The position numbers and the translations under genes were made by a program. From Rhodoblastus acidophilus (lineage in GTDB: Bacteria > Pseudomonadota > Alphaproteobacteria > Rhizobiales > Beijerinckiaceae), in assembly GCF_009720655.1 (NCBI RefSeq), contig NZ_WNKS01000004.1:124001-188000 (forward strand): DNA of 64,000 bases, in the 5' to 3' direction. A model generated the notes under the pieces. It was given only the letters and a program-made list of their open reading frames with translations. It was not told where the DNA came from and searched no databases. Below are positions 45,107 through 54,353 of the stretch, piece by piece. Within the stretch, counting starts at the first letter, position 1. Every line of letters begins with the position of its first letter.

Positions 45107-46269
45107 CGCAATCCTCGGAGAAGAAACGCCCGGTTCCGGTTCCGCTGACCATCCTCACGGGTTTTTTGGGGTCGGGAAAGACCACCCTGCTCAATCGCCT
45201 GTTGCGCGATCCGGGCCTCGCGAACGCCGTCGTCCTCATCAACGAGTTCGGCGAGATCGGGCTCGACCATTTGTTTGTCGAAAAGATCGACGGCGACATG
45301 GTGATGCTGGCGTCGGGCTGCGTCTGCTGCACCGTGCGCGGCGATCTCGTCGATGCCCTGGAAAAACTGCTGCGCGATCGCGACAACGGACGCATCCGCG
45401 CCTTTGATCGTCTCATCATCGAAACCACGGGTCTCGCCGATCCCGCGCCCGTGCTGCACACGCTGATGAGCCATCCCTATTTCCTGTTGCGGTTCCGGCT
45501 CGACGGGGTCGTGACCGTGGTCGACGCCGTCAATGGCGCGGCGACGCTGCAAAACCATCCGGAAGCGCTGAAGCAGGCGGCGATCGCGGATCGCCTGCTG
45601 TTCGCCAAGACGGACCTCCTCGACACCGAGGACCGGCGCCGCGCCTTCGAGAGCCTTTCGCAGCGTCTGAAAAAAATCAATCCCACCGCGCGCGTCCTGA
45701 GCGCGGCGGACGACATCGGCGCCGCGGACCTGCTGGATGCGGGGCTGTATGACCCGATTTCGAAAAGCCCCAATGTGCAAAAATGGCTGAACGCGGAAGC
45801 CGTGGGCGGCGAAACCTCCTGCGAGGTCTGCGGCGAGGACCACGATCACGGGCATCACCACCACGGGCACCATCACCATCACGCCCATGACGAAGCGATC
45901 CGCACGTTTTGTCTGACCAGCGCGGAACCGCTCAGCCCCGACGCCTGCGGCATGTTTCTGGAGATGCTGCGCAGCGCGCACGGGCCGAACCTGTTGCGCG
46001 TCAAAGGGCTGATTGCGCTGTCGGACGATCTTGACCGGCCCCTGGTGATCCATGGGGTCCAGCATGTCTTTCATCCGCCGGCGCGGCTGGAGTCTTGGCC
46101 CGATGACGACCGCCGGACGCGCGCCGTCTTCATCGTCAAGAATTTGAAGGCGGAATTCGTCGAGGGGCTTTACGCGGCCTTCTCGGGTCAGGCGCGGGTC
46201 GATACGCCGGACGCGTCGGCGCTGGTCGCAAATCCGCTGTCGCCCCGGTCCGGCGGCTTGTTGGGCTGA
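45103..46269 (+). CDS. CobW/COG0523-family GTPase with a His-rich segment
   Basis: A 388-residue GTPase with P-loop [12 protein letters not shown], the metal-binding CxCC motif [22 protein letters not shown] and AKTDLLD. A His-rich stretch ([19 protein letters not shown]) sits near residue 250 before the C-terminal CobW domain. COG0523 proteins are metallochaperones for zinc or cobalt. The start is the TTG overlapping the upstream stop (TTGA); no ATG/GTG lies before the P-loop. Zinc seems the likelier metal given the His stretch, but cobST are 2.5 kb away. Confidence 0.93.
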   Translation: MTQSSEKKRPVPVPLTILTGFLGSGKTTLLNRLLRDPGLANAVVLINEFGEIGLDHLFVEKIDGDMVMLASGCVCCTVRGDLVDALEKLLRDRDNGRIRAFDRLIIETTGLADPAPVLHTLMSHPYFLLRFRLDGVVTVVDAVNGAATLQNHPEALKQAAIADRLLFAKTDLLDTEDRRRAFESLSQRLKKINPTARVLSAADDIGAADLLDAGLYDPISKSPNVQKWLNAEAVGGETSCEVCGEDHDHGHHHHGHHHHHAHDEAIRTFCLTSAEPLSPDACGMFLEMLRSAHGPNLLRVKGLIALSDDLDRPLVIHGVQHVFHPPARLESWPDDDRRTRAVFIVKNLKAEFVEGLYAAFSGQARVDTPDASALVANPLSPRSGGLLG

Positions 46270-46337
46270 ATTGGCGTGAAGGTTGAATCTTCCCGGTCGA
46301 GGCCTGCCGGCAAGGTCGTTCTGTGTCGAAAGGGCGC

Positions 46338-47636
46338 ATGAACGCCCAGGCTTTCTCGCCGAAATGGTCGGAGTTGAAGCATTTGCCCGATTCGAGCTGG
46401 CTGCCTGCGCCATTCCTGAACGCACTTTCGCCTGGCGCGCCGGAGGTTTCACCACCGGCGCCGATCCACGCGCGCCGCGCTGACGATTTGCAGTCCGGCG
46501 CGCTCCATTTCATGGAATGTCTTGGGCTGGAGGAGGCGCAGACCTGCGCTGCCGAGTGGGAGGACCTTGCGGCGCGCGCCCTGGAGTCGAACATTTTTTT
46601 CGAGCCCGGTTTTGCCTTGAATGCGGCGCGCCATATCGCCCGTTCGAAAAAGCCCGAATTCCTGTTCTGTTGGGAGGGCGGCGAAACGCCGGCGCGCGGC
46701 CGGCTTCTGGGCGTTTGGCCGCTGTTGATGCCGCGTTCGGCCTTTCTGTCCCTCGCGCGCAGTTGGACCCATGATTACGGCTGCTCCGGCGCCCCCTTGC
46801 TCGACCGCGCCTGCGCTCCCGTCGTGCTGGAGCGAATGTTGGCTTGGCTGCATCATCGGCGTCTCAACGCCGTCCGAACCCGGCTGCTGCCCAAGACCCA
46901 TCCTGCCTATGCCGTCATGCAGGAGCACGCCGGGCGGGCGGGCCTGACCTTCACGATCGTCGACGAGCATGACCGCGCCGCGCTCGACGCCACCCAGGTG
47001 GGCGTTGCAGCGCGCGATTTCGTCTCCGCGGAAAGACGCAGCAAGCTGCGGCGTCGATTCCGGCGCTTGCGCGAACGGGGCGCGGCGGCGTTTCATGTCA
47101 CGCGCGGCGCCGAGGATCTGCGCGAACAGATCGAAGCCTTCATGTTGATGGAGGCCAAGGGCTGGAAGGGGCGCAAGGGAACGGCATTTCTGAGCGATCC
47201 CGGCCATGCCACCTTTTTGCGCGCGATGAGCCGGACGCTCGGGCGCCAAGGCAAGTGCCGGGTGTTCTGGCTTTCGCTCGACGGGCGGATGATCGCGGCG
47301 AACATTATCTTGCAGGATGGGCGCGGCGGGGCCTATTTCTGGAAGACCGCCTATGACGAGGACTTCGCGTCCCTATCGCCCGGCGCCTTGTTGACCATGG
47401 ACATGACAGACCGGTTGCTCGCCGACCGCAGCGTCGCCTTTGTGGATTCCTGCGCCATCCCGAACCATCCGATGATCGACCATATGTGGCGCGGCCGGCT
47501 GCGCGTCGGCGACGTCATGCTGGCCATCGCGCCGGATCGTCCGCTCGCCTTCGCCGGTCTGCTGCATCGCGAGAAATTCCGGCTCACGTTGCGGGAAAGA
47601 ACAAAATCCGCGCTGGCGCGGATCAGGTCGCGCTGA
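46338..47636 (+). CDS. GNAT acetyltransferase of the BioF2-like/CelD type
   Basis: A 432-residue protein. Its second half carries an Acetyltransf_6 (BioF2-like) domain: RSKLRRRFRRLRERGAAAFH, the EAKGWKGRKGTAF segment and the AAYDEDFASLSPGALL-like stretch AYDEDFASLSPGALLTMDM. Related proteins transfer acyl groups in polysaccharide or lipid pathways. The ATG at 46338 has AAAGGG upstream; GTG at 46323 is an alternative. The S4 gene follows directly after the stop. Confidence 0.8.
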   Translation: MNAQAFSPKWSELKHLPDSSWLPAPFLNALSPGAPEVSPPAPIHARRADDLQSGALHFMECLGLEEAQTCAAEWEDLAARALESNIFFEPGFALNAARHIARSKKPEFLFCWEGGETPARGRLLGVWPLLMPRSAFLSLARSWTHDYGCSGAPLLDRACAPVVLERMLAWLHHRRLNAVRTRLLPKTHPAYAVMQEHAGRAGLTFTIVDEHDRAALDATQVGVAARDFVSAERRSKLRRRFRRLRERGAAAFHVTRGAEDLREQIEAFMLMEAKGWKGRKGTAFLSDPGHATFLRAMSRTLGRQGKCRVFWLSLDGRMIAANIILQDGRGGAYFWKTAYDEDFASLSPGALLTMDMTDRLLADRSVAFVDSCAIPNHPMIDHMWRGRLRVGDVMLAIAPDRPLAFAGLLHREKFRLTLRERTKSALARIRSR

Positions 47637-47915
47637 ATGACGGATGCGCGCCAGCGCCTGGACAAATGGTTGTGGTTCGCGCGCATGGCGCGCACGCGTG
47701 TGTTGGCGCAGGAGTTGATCGCAAACGGCTTTGTCCGCGTCGACGGGCGCAAGGCCGATCAGGCCTCGAAAATGGTCGGCCCGGGCAATGTGCTGACCAT
47801 CGCCCTGGCGCAAAAAGTCGTTGTTCTGGAAATCCTCGGATGCGCCGAGCGGCGTGGCTCCTATCCTGAGGCGCAGAAACTCTATCGTCTGATCAGCGGC
47901 CCCGAGGGGGAATGA
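47637..47915 (+). CDS. S4-domain RNA-binding protein (HslR/Hsp15-like)
   Basis: A 92-residue protein made mainly of one S4 RNA-binding domain (RLDKWLWFARMARTRVLAQE then LIANGFVRVDGRKADQASKM). E. coli Hsp15 of this type binds stalled 50S-nascent chain complexes. The ATG follows the GNAT stop with no gap, so they are likely co-translated. Related genomes often have this gene near fdxA-carD; here it is about 8 kb away. Confidence 0.9.
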   Translation: MTDARQRLDKWLWFARMARTRVLAQELIANGFVRVDGRKADQASKMVGPGNVLTIALAQKVVVLEILGCAERRGSYPEAQKLYRLISGPEGE

Positions 47916-47937
47916 GCGCGCCGATGTCGGCGCGCTC
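47914..47937. terminator. Convergent hairpin between the S4 gene and mcd
   Basis: GAGCGCGCCGA and TCGGCGCGCTC are an exact inverted pair with almost no loop, overlapping the S4-gene stop and lying six bases from the mcd stop. It could serve both convergent transcripts. There is no T-run. Confidence 0.5.
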
Positions 47938-47942
47938 CAATG

Positions 47943-49601
47943 TCAAAGTTCCAGCAGGCGGCGGGCGATGACCTGCGCCTGGATTTCCGCCGCGCCCTCG
48001 AAAATGTTGAGGATGCGGGCGTCGCACAGCACGCGTGACACCGGATATTCCAGGGCAAAACCGTTGCCGCCGTGGATTTGCAGCGCATTGTCCGCCGCCG
48101 CCCAGGCGACGCGGGCGCCGAGCAGTTTGGCTTGCCCCGCTTCGAGGTCGCAACGTTTGCCCTCGTCCTTGGCGCGGGCCGCGAAATATGTGATCTGCCG
48201 GGCGATGTGGACCTCCACCGCCATCATGGCGATCTTATCGGCCACGCGCGGGAAGTGGATCAGCGCCTTGCCGAACTGGATGCGTTCCTTGGCATAGCGC
48301 AGGGCCAGCTCCATGGCGCACTGGGCGACGCCCACCGCGCGGGCGGCCGTCTGGATGCGGGCGCCCTCAAAGGTCTGCATGAGTTGCTTGAAACCTTGGC
48401 CCTCGACGCCGCCGAGGAGGTTTTCCGCCGGAACTTCAAAACCGTCGAAGGCGATTTCGTATTCCTTCATGCCGCGATAGCCGAGCACCTCGATCTCGCC
48501 ACCCGACATGCCTTTTGCGGGAAATGGGTTTTCGTCCGTGCCGCGCGGTTTTTCCGCCAGCAGCATCGACAGGCCCTTGTAGCCGGGCTCGTTCGGGTTG
48601 GTGCGGGTGAGAACCGTCATCAGGTCAGCGCGGACTGGATGGGTGATCCAGGTCTTGTTGCCGTTGACGATATATGTGTCGCCTTCCTTGACCGCACGCG
48701 TCCGCAGCGAGGCGAGGTCGGAGCCGGTGTTCGGCTCGGTGAACACGGCGGTCGGCAGGATTTCGCCCGACGCGATTTTTGGCAGATATTTCGCCTTCTG
48801 CTCGGCCGTTCCGCCGCCCAAAATCAGTTCGCCGGCGATTTCCGAACGGGTGCCGAGCGAGCCCACGCCGATATAGGCGCGCGACAGCTCCTCAGTGACC
48901 ACGCACATGGCTTCCTTGCCGAGGCCCATGCCGCCGAATTCTTCGGGCAGAGTGAGGCCGAACACGCCGAGATCCGCGAGGCCCTGGATGATTTCCAGCG
49001 GGATGTACTCGTTCTTGAGATGCCATTCATGGGCGTGCGGCACGACTTCGGCTTCCGCATATTTGCGGATTTCCTCGCGAATGGCTTCGAGCGTGTCGTC
49101 GAGGCCCGGCGTGCCGACGGTCGCCGAGGCTTCGGCGTGATCGACGAGGTCGACAAGGCGGGCGCGGTTGGCGACCGTGTTGCCGGCAGCCACAAGCGCA
49201 TCGATCTCGGAGATTTTGGCGGCGGCGATTTCCGCTGGCGCCAGGCCGAAGTCGCTGGGGCGCACGAACTCGCCCTGGCTCATCGGGATGCCGCCAAAAA
49301 TCTGCGCCAGATATTCGCCGACGCCAATGCGCGTCAAAAGGTCTTCGGTTTCGCCATAGCGGCCTTCGCCGTTGACGCGCTCGGCATAGGCAAGCATTTC
49401 GCGCACGGATTCGACATAGGTGGCGAGCCAGGCGAGGCCGTGGGCGGCGTGCTGTTCCTTTTCGATCAAGGCGTTCGACAATTTGCCGTTTTCAACGACT
49501 TTTCCGCGCAGGGACGCCACGGCTTTTTCGTAGAGGGCTTCTATGGCGTGGGTCGCCTTGCGCCCAAGGGCAAAAAATTCTTCGTTGGCGGCCTGAGTCA
49601 T
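47943..49601 (-). CDS. mcd: (2S)-Methylsuccinyl-CoA dehydrogenase
   Basis: A 552-residue flavoprotein of the acyl-CoA dehydrogenase superfamily. The catalytic part follows an N-terminal helical extension of about 150 residues that is characteristic of Mcd. Signatures are FTEPNTGSDLAS, NGNKTWITH, the catalytic-Glu region NIFEGAAEIQAQ and the GGNGFALEYPVSR stretch. It oxidises methylsuccinyl-CoA to mesaconyl-CoA in the EMC pathway. The ATG at 49601 follows AGGAG. The presence of ccr and ecm within 7 kb supports the specific assignment. Confidence 0.93.
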   Translation of the reverse strand: MTQAANEEFFALGRKATHAIEALYEKAVASLRGKVVENGKLSNALIEKEQHAAHGLAWLATYVESVREMLAYAERVNGEGRYGETEDLLTRIGVGEYLAQIFGGIPMSQGEFVRPSDFGLAPAEIAAAKISEIDALVAAGNTVANRARLVDLVDHAEASATVGTPGLDDTLEAIREEIRKYAEAEVVPHAHEWHLKNEYIPLEIIQGLADLGVFGLTLPEEFGGMGLGKEAMCVVTEELSRAYIGVGSLGTRSEIAGELILGGGTAEQKAKYLPKIASGEILPTAVFTEPNTGSDLASLRTRAVKEGDTYIVNGNKTWITHPVRADLMTVLTRTNPNEPGYKGLSMLLAEKPRGTDENPFPAKGMSGGEIEVLGYRGMKEYEIAFDGFEVPAENLLGGVEGQGFKQLMQTFEGARIQTAARAVGVAQCAMELALRYAKERIQFGKALIHFPRVADKIAMMAVEVHIARQITYFAARAKDEGKRCDLEAGQAKLLGARVAWAAADNALQIHGGNGFALEYPVSRVLCDARILNIFEGAAEIQAQVIARRLLEL

Positions 49602-49684
49602 TTCGGCTCCTGCGTCAGAGTTTGGAATTGTCGTGGTCGCCACGGCTTAAAGCGGCGCTTTTCGCAGCGCAATATGACCTTTGA

Positions 49685-51718
49685 TCATACAAAACCTTTC
49701 TTTCGTAGCAGGGCCTCGACGTCGGGCCCGCGGCCGCGAAAGGCGGCATAGGCGGCGTTGGGATCACGGCGATTGCCGGCGGAATAGACATAGTCCCGCA
49801 ATTTTTTCGCGGTTTCGCGATCAAAAATGTCGCCCGCTTCCTCGAAGGCGGCGAAACCGTCGGCGTCGAGCGTTTCCGACCACAGGTAGGAATAATAGCC
49901 GGCAGCATAGCTTTCGCCCGCGAAGACGTGCCCGAAGTGCGGCGAGCGGTGCCGCATGACGATTTCGGCGGGCATGCCGATTGTTTCCAAAATGTCGGCT
50001 TCGGCCGCGCCGACTTCCGCCGGGGCATCAGGGCGCCAATGCAGCTTGAAATCGACGAGGGCGGAGGCGAGGAACTCGACTGTCCCAAAACCCTGGTTGA
50101 AGCAGCGCGCGGCGACAATGCGGTCGATCAGAGCCTGCGGCATGGGCGCGCCGGTCTCAAAATGCTTGGCGAATTTTTGCAGGACTTCCGGACGCAAGGC
50201 CCAGTGTTCGTAGACCTGCGAGGGAAATTCGACGAAATCGGTCGGCGTGGAGGTCCCGCTCATCGAGGGATAGACGACGTCGGACAGCATGCCGTGGAGG
50301 GCGTGGCCGAATTCGTGGAATAGGGTGATGACCTCTGTCAGGGTCAAGAGCGAGGGCCGGTCCGGCGTCGGCTTCAAAAAGTTCATCACATTGACGATGA
50401 CCGGGCGCTCCTCGCCGCCGAGCTTTTTCTGACTGCGGAATCCGGACATCCACGCGCCTGAGCGTTTTCCCGCGCGGGCGAAATAATCGCCATAGAAAAT
50501 GGCGACGTGGCGCCCATGCCCATCTTTCACTTCATAGGCGCGCACGTCGGTGTGATAGACGGGCAGGTCGAAGCGCCGCTCGAAGCGCAGATCGAACAGT
50601 TTTTCCGCGCAATAGAAGGCCGCGTCTATCATGGACTCCAACTGGAAATAGGCCGCAAGTTCGGCCTGGTCCAGGGCATAGCGCGACAGTCGCAGCTTTT
50701 CGGCATAGTAGCGCCAATCGTGCGCGGCCAACGCGAAATTGCCGCCTTCCCCGTCGATGAGGTCCTGCAGGGCGGCGCGCTCCTCCTCGGCCCTGCGCAG
50801 CGCTGGCGTCCACAGCTTTTCCATCAATGCGGCGGCCGCGCTCGGCTCATGCGCCATGGTCGGCTCAAGCTTGTAGTCAGCAAACGTTTTGTAGCCAAGC
50901 AGGCTCGCCTTTTCCTGGCGCAGGGCGAGAATTTGCGCGATCAGCGGGCGGTTGTCGGTTTTCCCTGCATGTTCGCCACGCGCCACAAAAGCCTTGAACA
51001 GCTCCTCGCGCAGGTCTCGACGCGTGGATTGGCTCAAGAATGACTCGACGCTGGAGCGCTGGAGCGTCAGCGCGCAGGGTTTGGCTGTGTTCCGATCCTT
51101 TGCCGTCTGCGCGGCTGCGGCCTTGATGTCATCGGCGAGTCCCGCGAGGTCGGCTTCCTCCAGCTCGAACAGAAAATCGGTTTCGTCCGCCAGGATGTTT
51201 TGGGCGAATTGGGTTTCAAGCTCGCTCAGCGTCTCCGCGATCTGCGCATAGCGGGCGCGGGCCTCGCCTTCGAGCTTGGCGCCGGTGCGAACAAAACTCT
51301 TGTGGGTCAGCTCCAGCAGCCGCGCCTGCTCCTCATCCAGCGTCAGGTCTTCGCACCGGTCGTAAAGCGCGCTAACCCTGGCGAAAAGCTCGGGGTTCAG
51401 GGAAATGGCGGTGAAATGTCGGGTGAGCTGAGGAGAAATTTCGCGTTCGAGGACGCGCAGCTCTTCCGTGGAATCCGTCCCGGTGAGATTCCAGAACACG
51501 CTGCCGACCTTGTTGAGCTTGCGCCCGGCGAGTTCGAGCGCGTCGATGGTGTTGGCGAAGGTCGGCGCCTCCGGATTGGAGGTGATAGCGGCGATTTCCG
51601 CCTCATGGTCGCGCAGGGCGTGCGAAAAAGCATCGCGGAACTGCTCCGTGGCGATCTGCGAAAAAGGCGGCAGGGCAAAGGGCGTCGACCAGTCGTTCAG
51701 CAGCGGGTTGGCGGTCAT
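49685..51718 (-). CDS. M3-family metallopeptidase (oligopeptidase A/Dcp-like)
   Basis: A 677-residue cytosolic zinc peptidase. The active-site motif HEFGHALHGMLSD lies about two-thirds along, with the second ligand Glu in the helix after TPTDFVEFPSQVYEHW. The overall length and the start TANPLLNDWSTPFALPPFS match the PrlC/Dcp group; which of the two cannot be told by eye. GGAGA precedes the ATG at 51718. It sits upstream of mcd on the same strand, with an 83-base gap, and has no obvious EMC-pathway role. Confidence 0.93.
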   Translation of the reverse strand: MTANPLLNDWSTPFALPPFSQIATEQFRDAFSHALRDHEAEIAAITSNPEAPTFANTIDALELAGRKLNKVGSVFWNLTGTDSTEELRVLEREISPQLTRHFTAISLNPELFARVSALYDRCEDLTLDEEQARLLELTHKSFVRTGAKLEGEARARYAQIAETLSELETQFAQNILADETDFLFELEEADLAGLADDIKAAAAQTAKDRNTAKPCALTLQRSSVESFLSQSTRRDLREELFKAFVARGEHAGKTDNRPLIAQILALRQEKASLLGYKTFADYKLEPTMAHEPSAAAALMEKLWTPALRRAEEERAALQDLIDGEGGNFALAAHDWRYYAEKLRLSRYALDQAELAAYFQLESMIDAAFYCAEKLFDLRFERRFDLPVYHTDVRAYEVKDGHGRHVAIFYGDYFARAGKRSGAWMSGFRSQKKLGGEERPVIVNVMNFLKPTPDRPSLLTLTEVITLFHEFGHALHGMLSDVVYPSMSGTSTPTDFVEFPSQVYEHWALRPEVLQKFAKHFETGAPMPQALIDRIVAARCFNQGFGTVEFLASALVDFKLHWRPDAPAEVGAAEADILETIGMPAEIVMRHRSPHFGHVFAGESYAAGYYSYLWSETLDADGFAAFEEAGDIFDRETAKKLRDYVYSAGNRRDPNAAYAAFRGRGPDVEALLRKKGFV

Positions 51719-51815
51719 GAAAATCTCCGTTGGTCTCCACAAATAGGTTTGTTGCGTCGGTCGCGCCAGTTGCTTTCCGGCCCAGGCGCCTCATGCTCCC
51801 GAACGGAGACCTTTC

Positions 51816-52673
51816 ATGCGTGGATTCCTGCGACTGATTCTTGAGAGCCTGAAAAATTTCGACAGCGATGACGGCTATGCCATGTCGAGCCACATCGCTT
51901 TGCAAGGCTTGACCGCCATTTTCCCCTTCCTGATCTTCGTCACCAGCCTCGCGGGCTTCCTGGGCGGTCAGCTTGTCGCCCACGACGCGGCTGGCGCGTT
52001 TTTCGAAATCTGGCCGCCGCAGGTCGCCGGGCCAATTCGCCAGGAAATCGAGCGGGTTCTGAACGCGCGACACAGCGGCTTGCTGACCATCAGCGCGGCG
52101 CTGGCGGTCTATTTCTCGTCAAGCGGGGTCGAGGCTCTGAGAACAGGGCTGAACCGCGCCTATGGTCTGAAGGAAACGCGACCCTGGTGGCTCCTGCGGC
52201 TTGAATCCATCGGCTATGTCGTCATCGGCGCCCTGGCCTTGCTGGCGCTGACCCTGCTGCTGGTGCTCGGGCCGGTAATCTGGGAGACGGCGCTCAAATT
52301 CGCGCCAGGGCTGGCGCCGCTTACGCATCTGGTTGCCTTGGCGCGCTATGGCGTCGCAACGGTCATTCTGGTGATTGCCCTGATCGTGGCGCATCGCGTG
52401 CTGCCCAACGCCAAAATGCCCTTGCGCGATTGCGCCCCGGGCATAATCCTCACATTCGCCGCCTGGATGATTTTCGCGACGGCCTTCAGCGCCTATCTCC
52501 AGCGCTATGCCTTCAAATATGTCGCGACTTATGCGGGCTTGGCCTCGGTGATGATCGCCATCGTGTTTCTCTATGCGCTCGGCGCGATCTTCATTTACGG
52601 CGCGGAGTTGAACCAGGCGCTGGTGCGAGCCCGAAAGACGCGGGAAGGGCGGGACCGAAGCCCCGCCCCCTGA
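51816..52673 (+). CDS. YihY/BrkB-family integral membrane protein
   Basis: A 285-residue polytopic protein with about six hydrophobic segments. The family N terminus reads DGYAMSSHIALQGLTAIFPF, followed by SGVEALRTGLNRAYGLKETR and a last segment MIAIVFLYALGAIFIYGAEL. It was once called ribonuclease BN by mistake; the function is unknown. GGAGA precedes the ATG. It is convergent with ccr, with only three bases between them. Confidence 0.92.
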   Translation: MRGFLRLILESLKNFDSDDGYAMSSHIALQGLTAIFPFLIFVTSLAGFLGGQLVAHDAAGAFFEIWPPQVAGPIRQEIERVLNARHSGLLTISAALAVYFSSSGVEALRTGLNRAYGLKETRPWWLLRLESIGYVVIGALALLALTLLLVLGPVIWETALKFAPGLAPLTHLVALARYGVATVILVIALIVAHRVLPNAKMPLRDCAPGIILTFAAWMIFATAFSAYLQRYAFKYVATYAGLASVMIAIVFLYALGAIFIYGAELNQALVRARKTREGRDRSPAP

Positions 52674-52676
52674 AAA

Positions 52677-53942
52677 TCAGGATTTTTTTCCCGCCTCGAT
52701 CACGTCCTCGATCGTTCGCAGGCCGGTTTCGGTGGCGTTGACCAGAACCGCCATGTTGCCGGGCGCGTGCTGGTTCTTCCACATCTTCATGTGGGCCAGC
52801 GGAATCTTCGCCCAGGGGAAGACTTCGGACATGCAGGGATCGACGCGGCGGTCGACCACGAAATTGTTCGCGGCGGCCGCCTGTTTCAGATGAGCAAAAT
52901 GCGAACCCTGGATGCGCTTTTGCCGCATCCAAACGTAGCGAGCGTCAAAGGTGAGGTTGAAGCCGGAAGTGCCCGCGCAGAACACAATCATGCCGCCGCG
53001 CTTGCACACCAGGGTCGAAACCGGGAAGGTCGCTTCGCCCGGATGTTCGAAGACGATGTCCACGTCCTTTTTGCCAGTGATGTCCCAGATCGCCTTGCCG
53101 AACTTGCGGGCTTCCTTGGTCCACTCGGTATATTCGGGCGAATTGACCTTGGGCAGCTGGCCCCAGCATTTAAAGTCCTTGCGGTTGATCACGCCCTTCG
53201 CGCCGAGCGACAGCACGTAGTCGCGCTTGGTTTCGTCGGAAATGATGCCGATGGCGTTGGCGCCGGCCGCCGCGATGAGCTGGACGCCGAACACGCCGAG
53301 GCCGCCGGAGGCGCCCCAAACCAGCACGTTGTCGCTCGGCTTCAGGCGGTGCGGCTCGTGGCCGAACAGCATGCGATAGGCGGTGGCGAGCGTCAGCGTG
53401 TAGCAGGCGCTTTCCTCCCAGGTCAGGTGCTTCGGACGCACCATGAGCTGGCGGTCCTGCACGCGGCAGAACTGGGCGAAGGAGCCATCGGGGGTCTCGT
53501 AGCCCCAGATGCGTTGCGATGACGAAAACATCGGGTCGCCGCCGTTGCATTCCTCGTCGTCGCCGTCGTCCTGGTTGCAGTGGACGACCACTTCGTCGCC
53601 CACCTTCCAGCGCTTCACCTTGGAGCCGACCGCCCAGACGATGCCGGAGGCGTCGGACCCCGCGATGTGATAAGGCAGCTTGTGCACGTCCAGGGTCGAG
53701 ATCGGCTCGCCAAGCGCGGCCCACACGCCATTGTAGTTCACGCCGGCGGCCATCACCAGCACCAGCACGTCATGGCTGTCGAGCTCCCAGGTGGGCACGA
53801 CTTCGAGCTGCATGGCGGTTTCCGGCGGGCCGTGACGGTCCTTGCGGATCACCCAGGCGTGCATGTTTTTCGGAACATGGCCGAGGGGCGGAATTTCGCC
53901 GATGTCGTAAAGGTCCTTGTAGACCGGTTTTTGTTCGGTCAA
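52677..53942 (-). CDS. ccr: Crotonyl-CoA carboxylase/reductase
   Basis: A 421-residue MDR-family enzyme that reductively carboxylates crotonyl-CoA to ethylmalonyl-CoA, the key EMC-pathway step. The N terminus KDLYDIGEIPPLGHVPKNMH is diagnostic. The substrate/CO2-pocket region has GVNYNGVWAALGEP, the NADPH loop is VWGASGGLGVFGVQL, and a conserved His is in QGSHFAHLKQA. The start codon is TTG at 53942 with GGAG six bases before it. An 11-base palindrome CGGTTAAACCG lies at 53956-53966 in the leader. The gene is divergent from ecm. Confidence 0.97.
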   Translation of the reverse strand: MTEQKPVYKDLYDIGEIPPLGHVPKNMHAWVIRKDRHGPPETAMQLEVVPTWELDSHDVLVLVMAAGVNYNGVWAALGEPISTLDVHKLPYHIAGSDASGIVWAVGSKVKRWKVGDEVVVHCNQDDGDDEECNGGDPMFSSSQRIWGYETPDGSFAQFCRVQDRQLMVRPKHLTWEESACYTLTLATAYRMLFGHEPHRLKPSDNVLVWGASGGLGVFGVQLIAAAGANAIGIISDETKRDYVLSLGAKGVINRKDFKCWGQLPKVNSPEYTEWTKEARKFGKAIWDITGKKDVDIVFEHPGEATFPVSTLVCKRGGMIVFCAGTSGFNLTFDARYVWMRQKRIQGSHFAHLKQAAAANNFVVDRRVDPCMSEVFPWAKIPLAHMKMWKNQHAPGNMAVLVNATETGLRTIEDVIEAGKKS

Positions 53943-54353
53943 CGCTCACTCCTGTCGGTTAAACCGTTTTTTTCCCTGGCGTCGACGATGCTAGAACGGC
54001 GCGCGCCAAATCCAAAAGGGATTTTTGCTGCGCTGCGGCATTCCGCTGTCGGGAAACGGGCCCTCACTCCAGGAGTTTGCCGCCCCGCCACCATGAAATC
54101 CGGCAGATAAACATTTTTATCAGCTTTGGCGACTGTACTTGCGGCTATGATGCTTTCTCCTTAAGTCCAACGCCTTATTGGTCTCGCCCTCGCCCGCCCC
54201 GGCGACGCCAAAGGCAGAAATATCATCGATTAGCGCGAGGGCGTTCCCGCATTTTTCCAGGATCGTCTCGGCTTGACGTCTGATTGTGCTTTGCGAAAAA
54301 GTCAGGCAAAGCATCGATGAACAAAACACCGTCAAACCGTGTGAGAGGCTCGA
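53943..54353. other. Divergent ccr/ecm control region
   Basis: This 411-base region must hold the promoters of ccr and ecm. It contains the palindrome CGGTT-A-AACCG (53956-53966), just upstream of the ccr Shine-Dalgarno sequence. A weak minus-strand open frame of 64 codons lies at 54120-54314; it has lower GC at third positions than the neighbours and no ribosome-binding site. A short B12-box-like run at 54067-54081 is discussed under rejected items. Confidence 0.6.

Noticed and set aside
54067-54081. CTCCAGGAGTTTGCC resembling the B12 box of a cobalamin riboswitch near the B12-dependent ecm
   Set aside because: No matching upstream core of the cobalamin riboswitch is visible, and two key bases differ. 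A covariance search would settle it.
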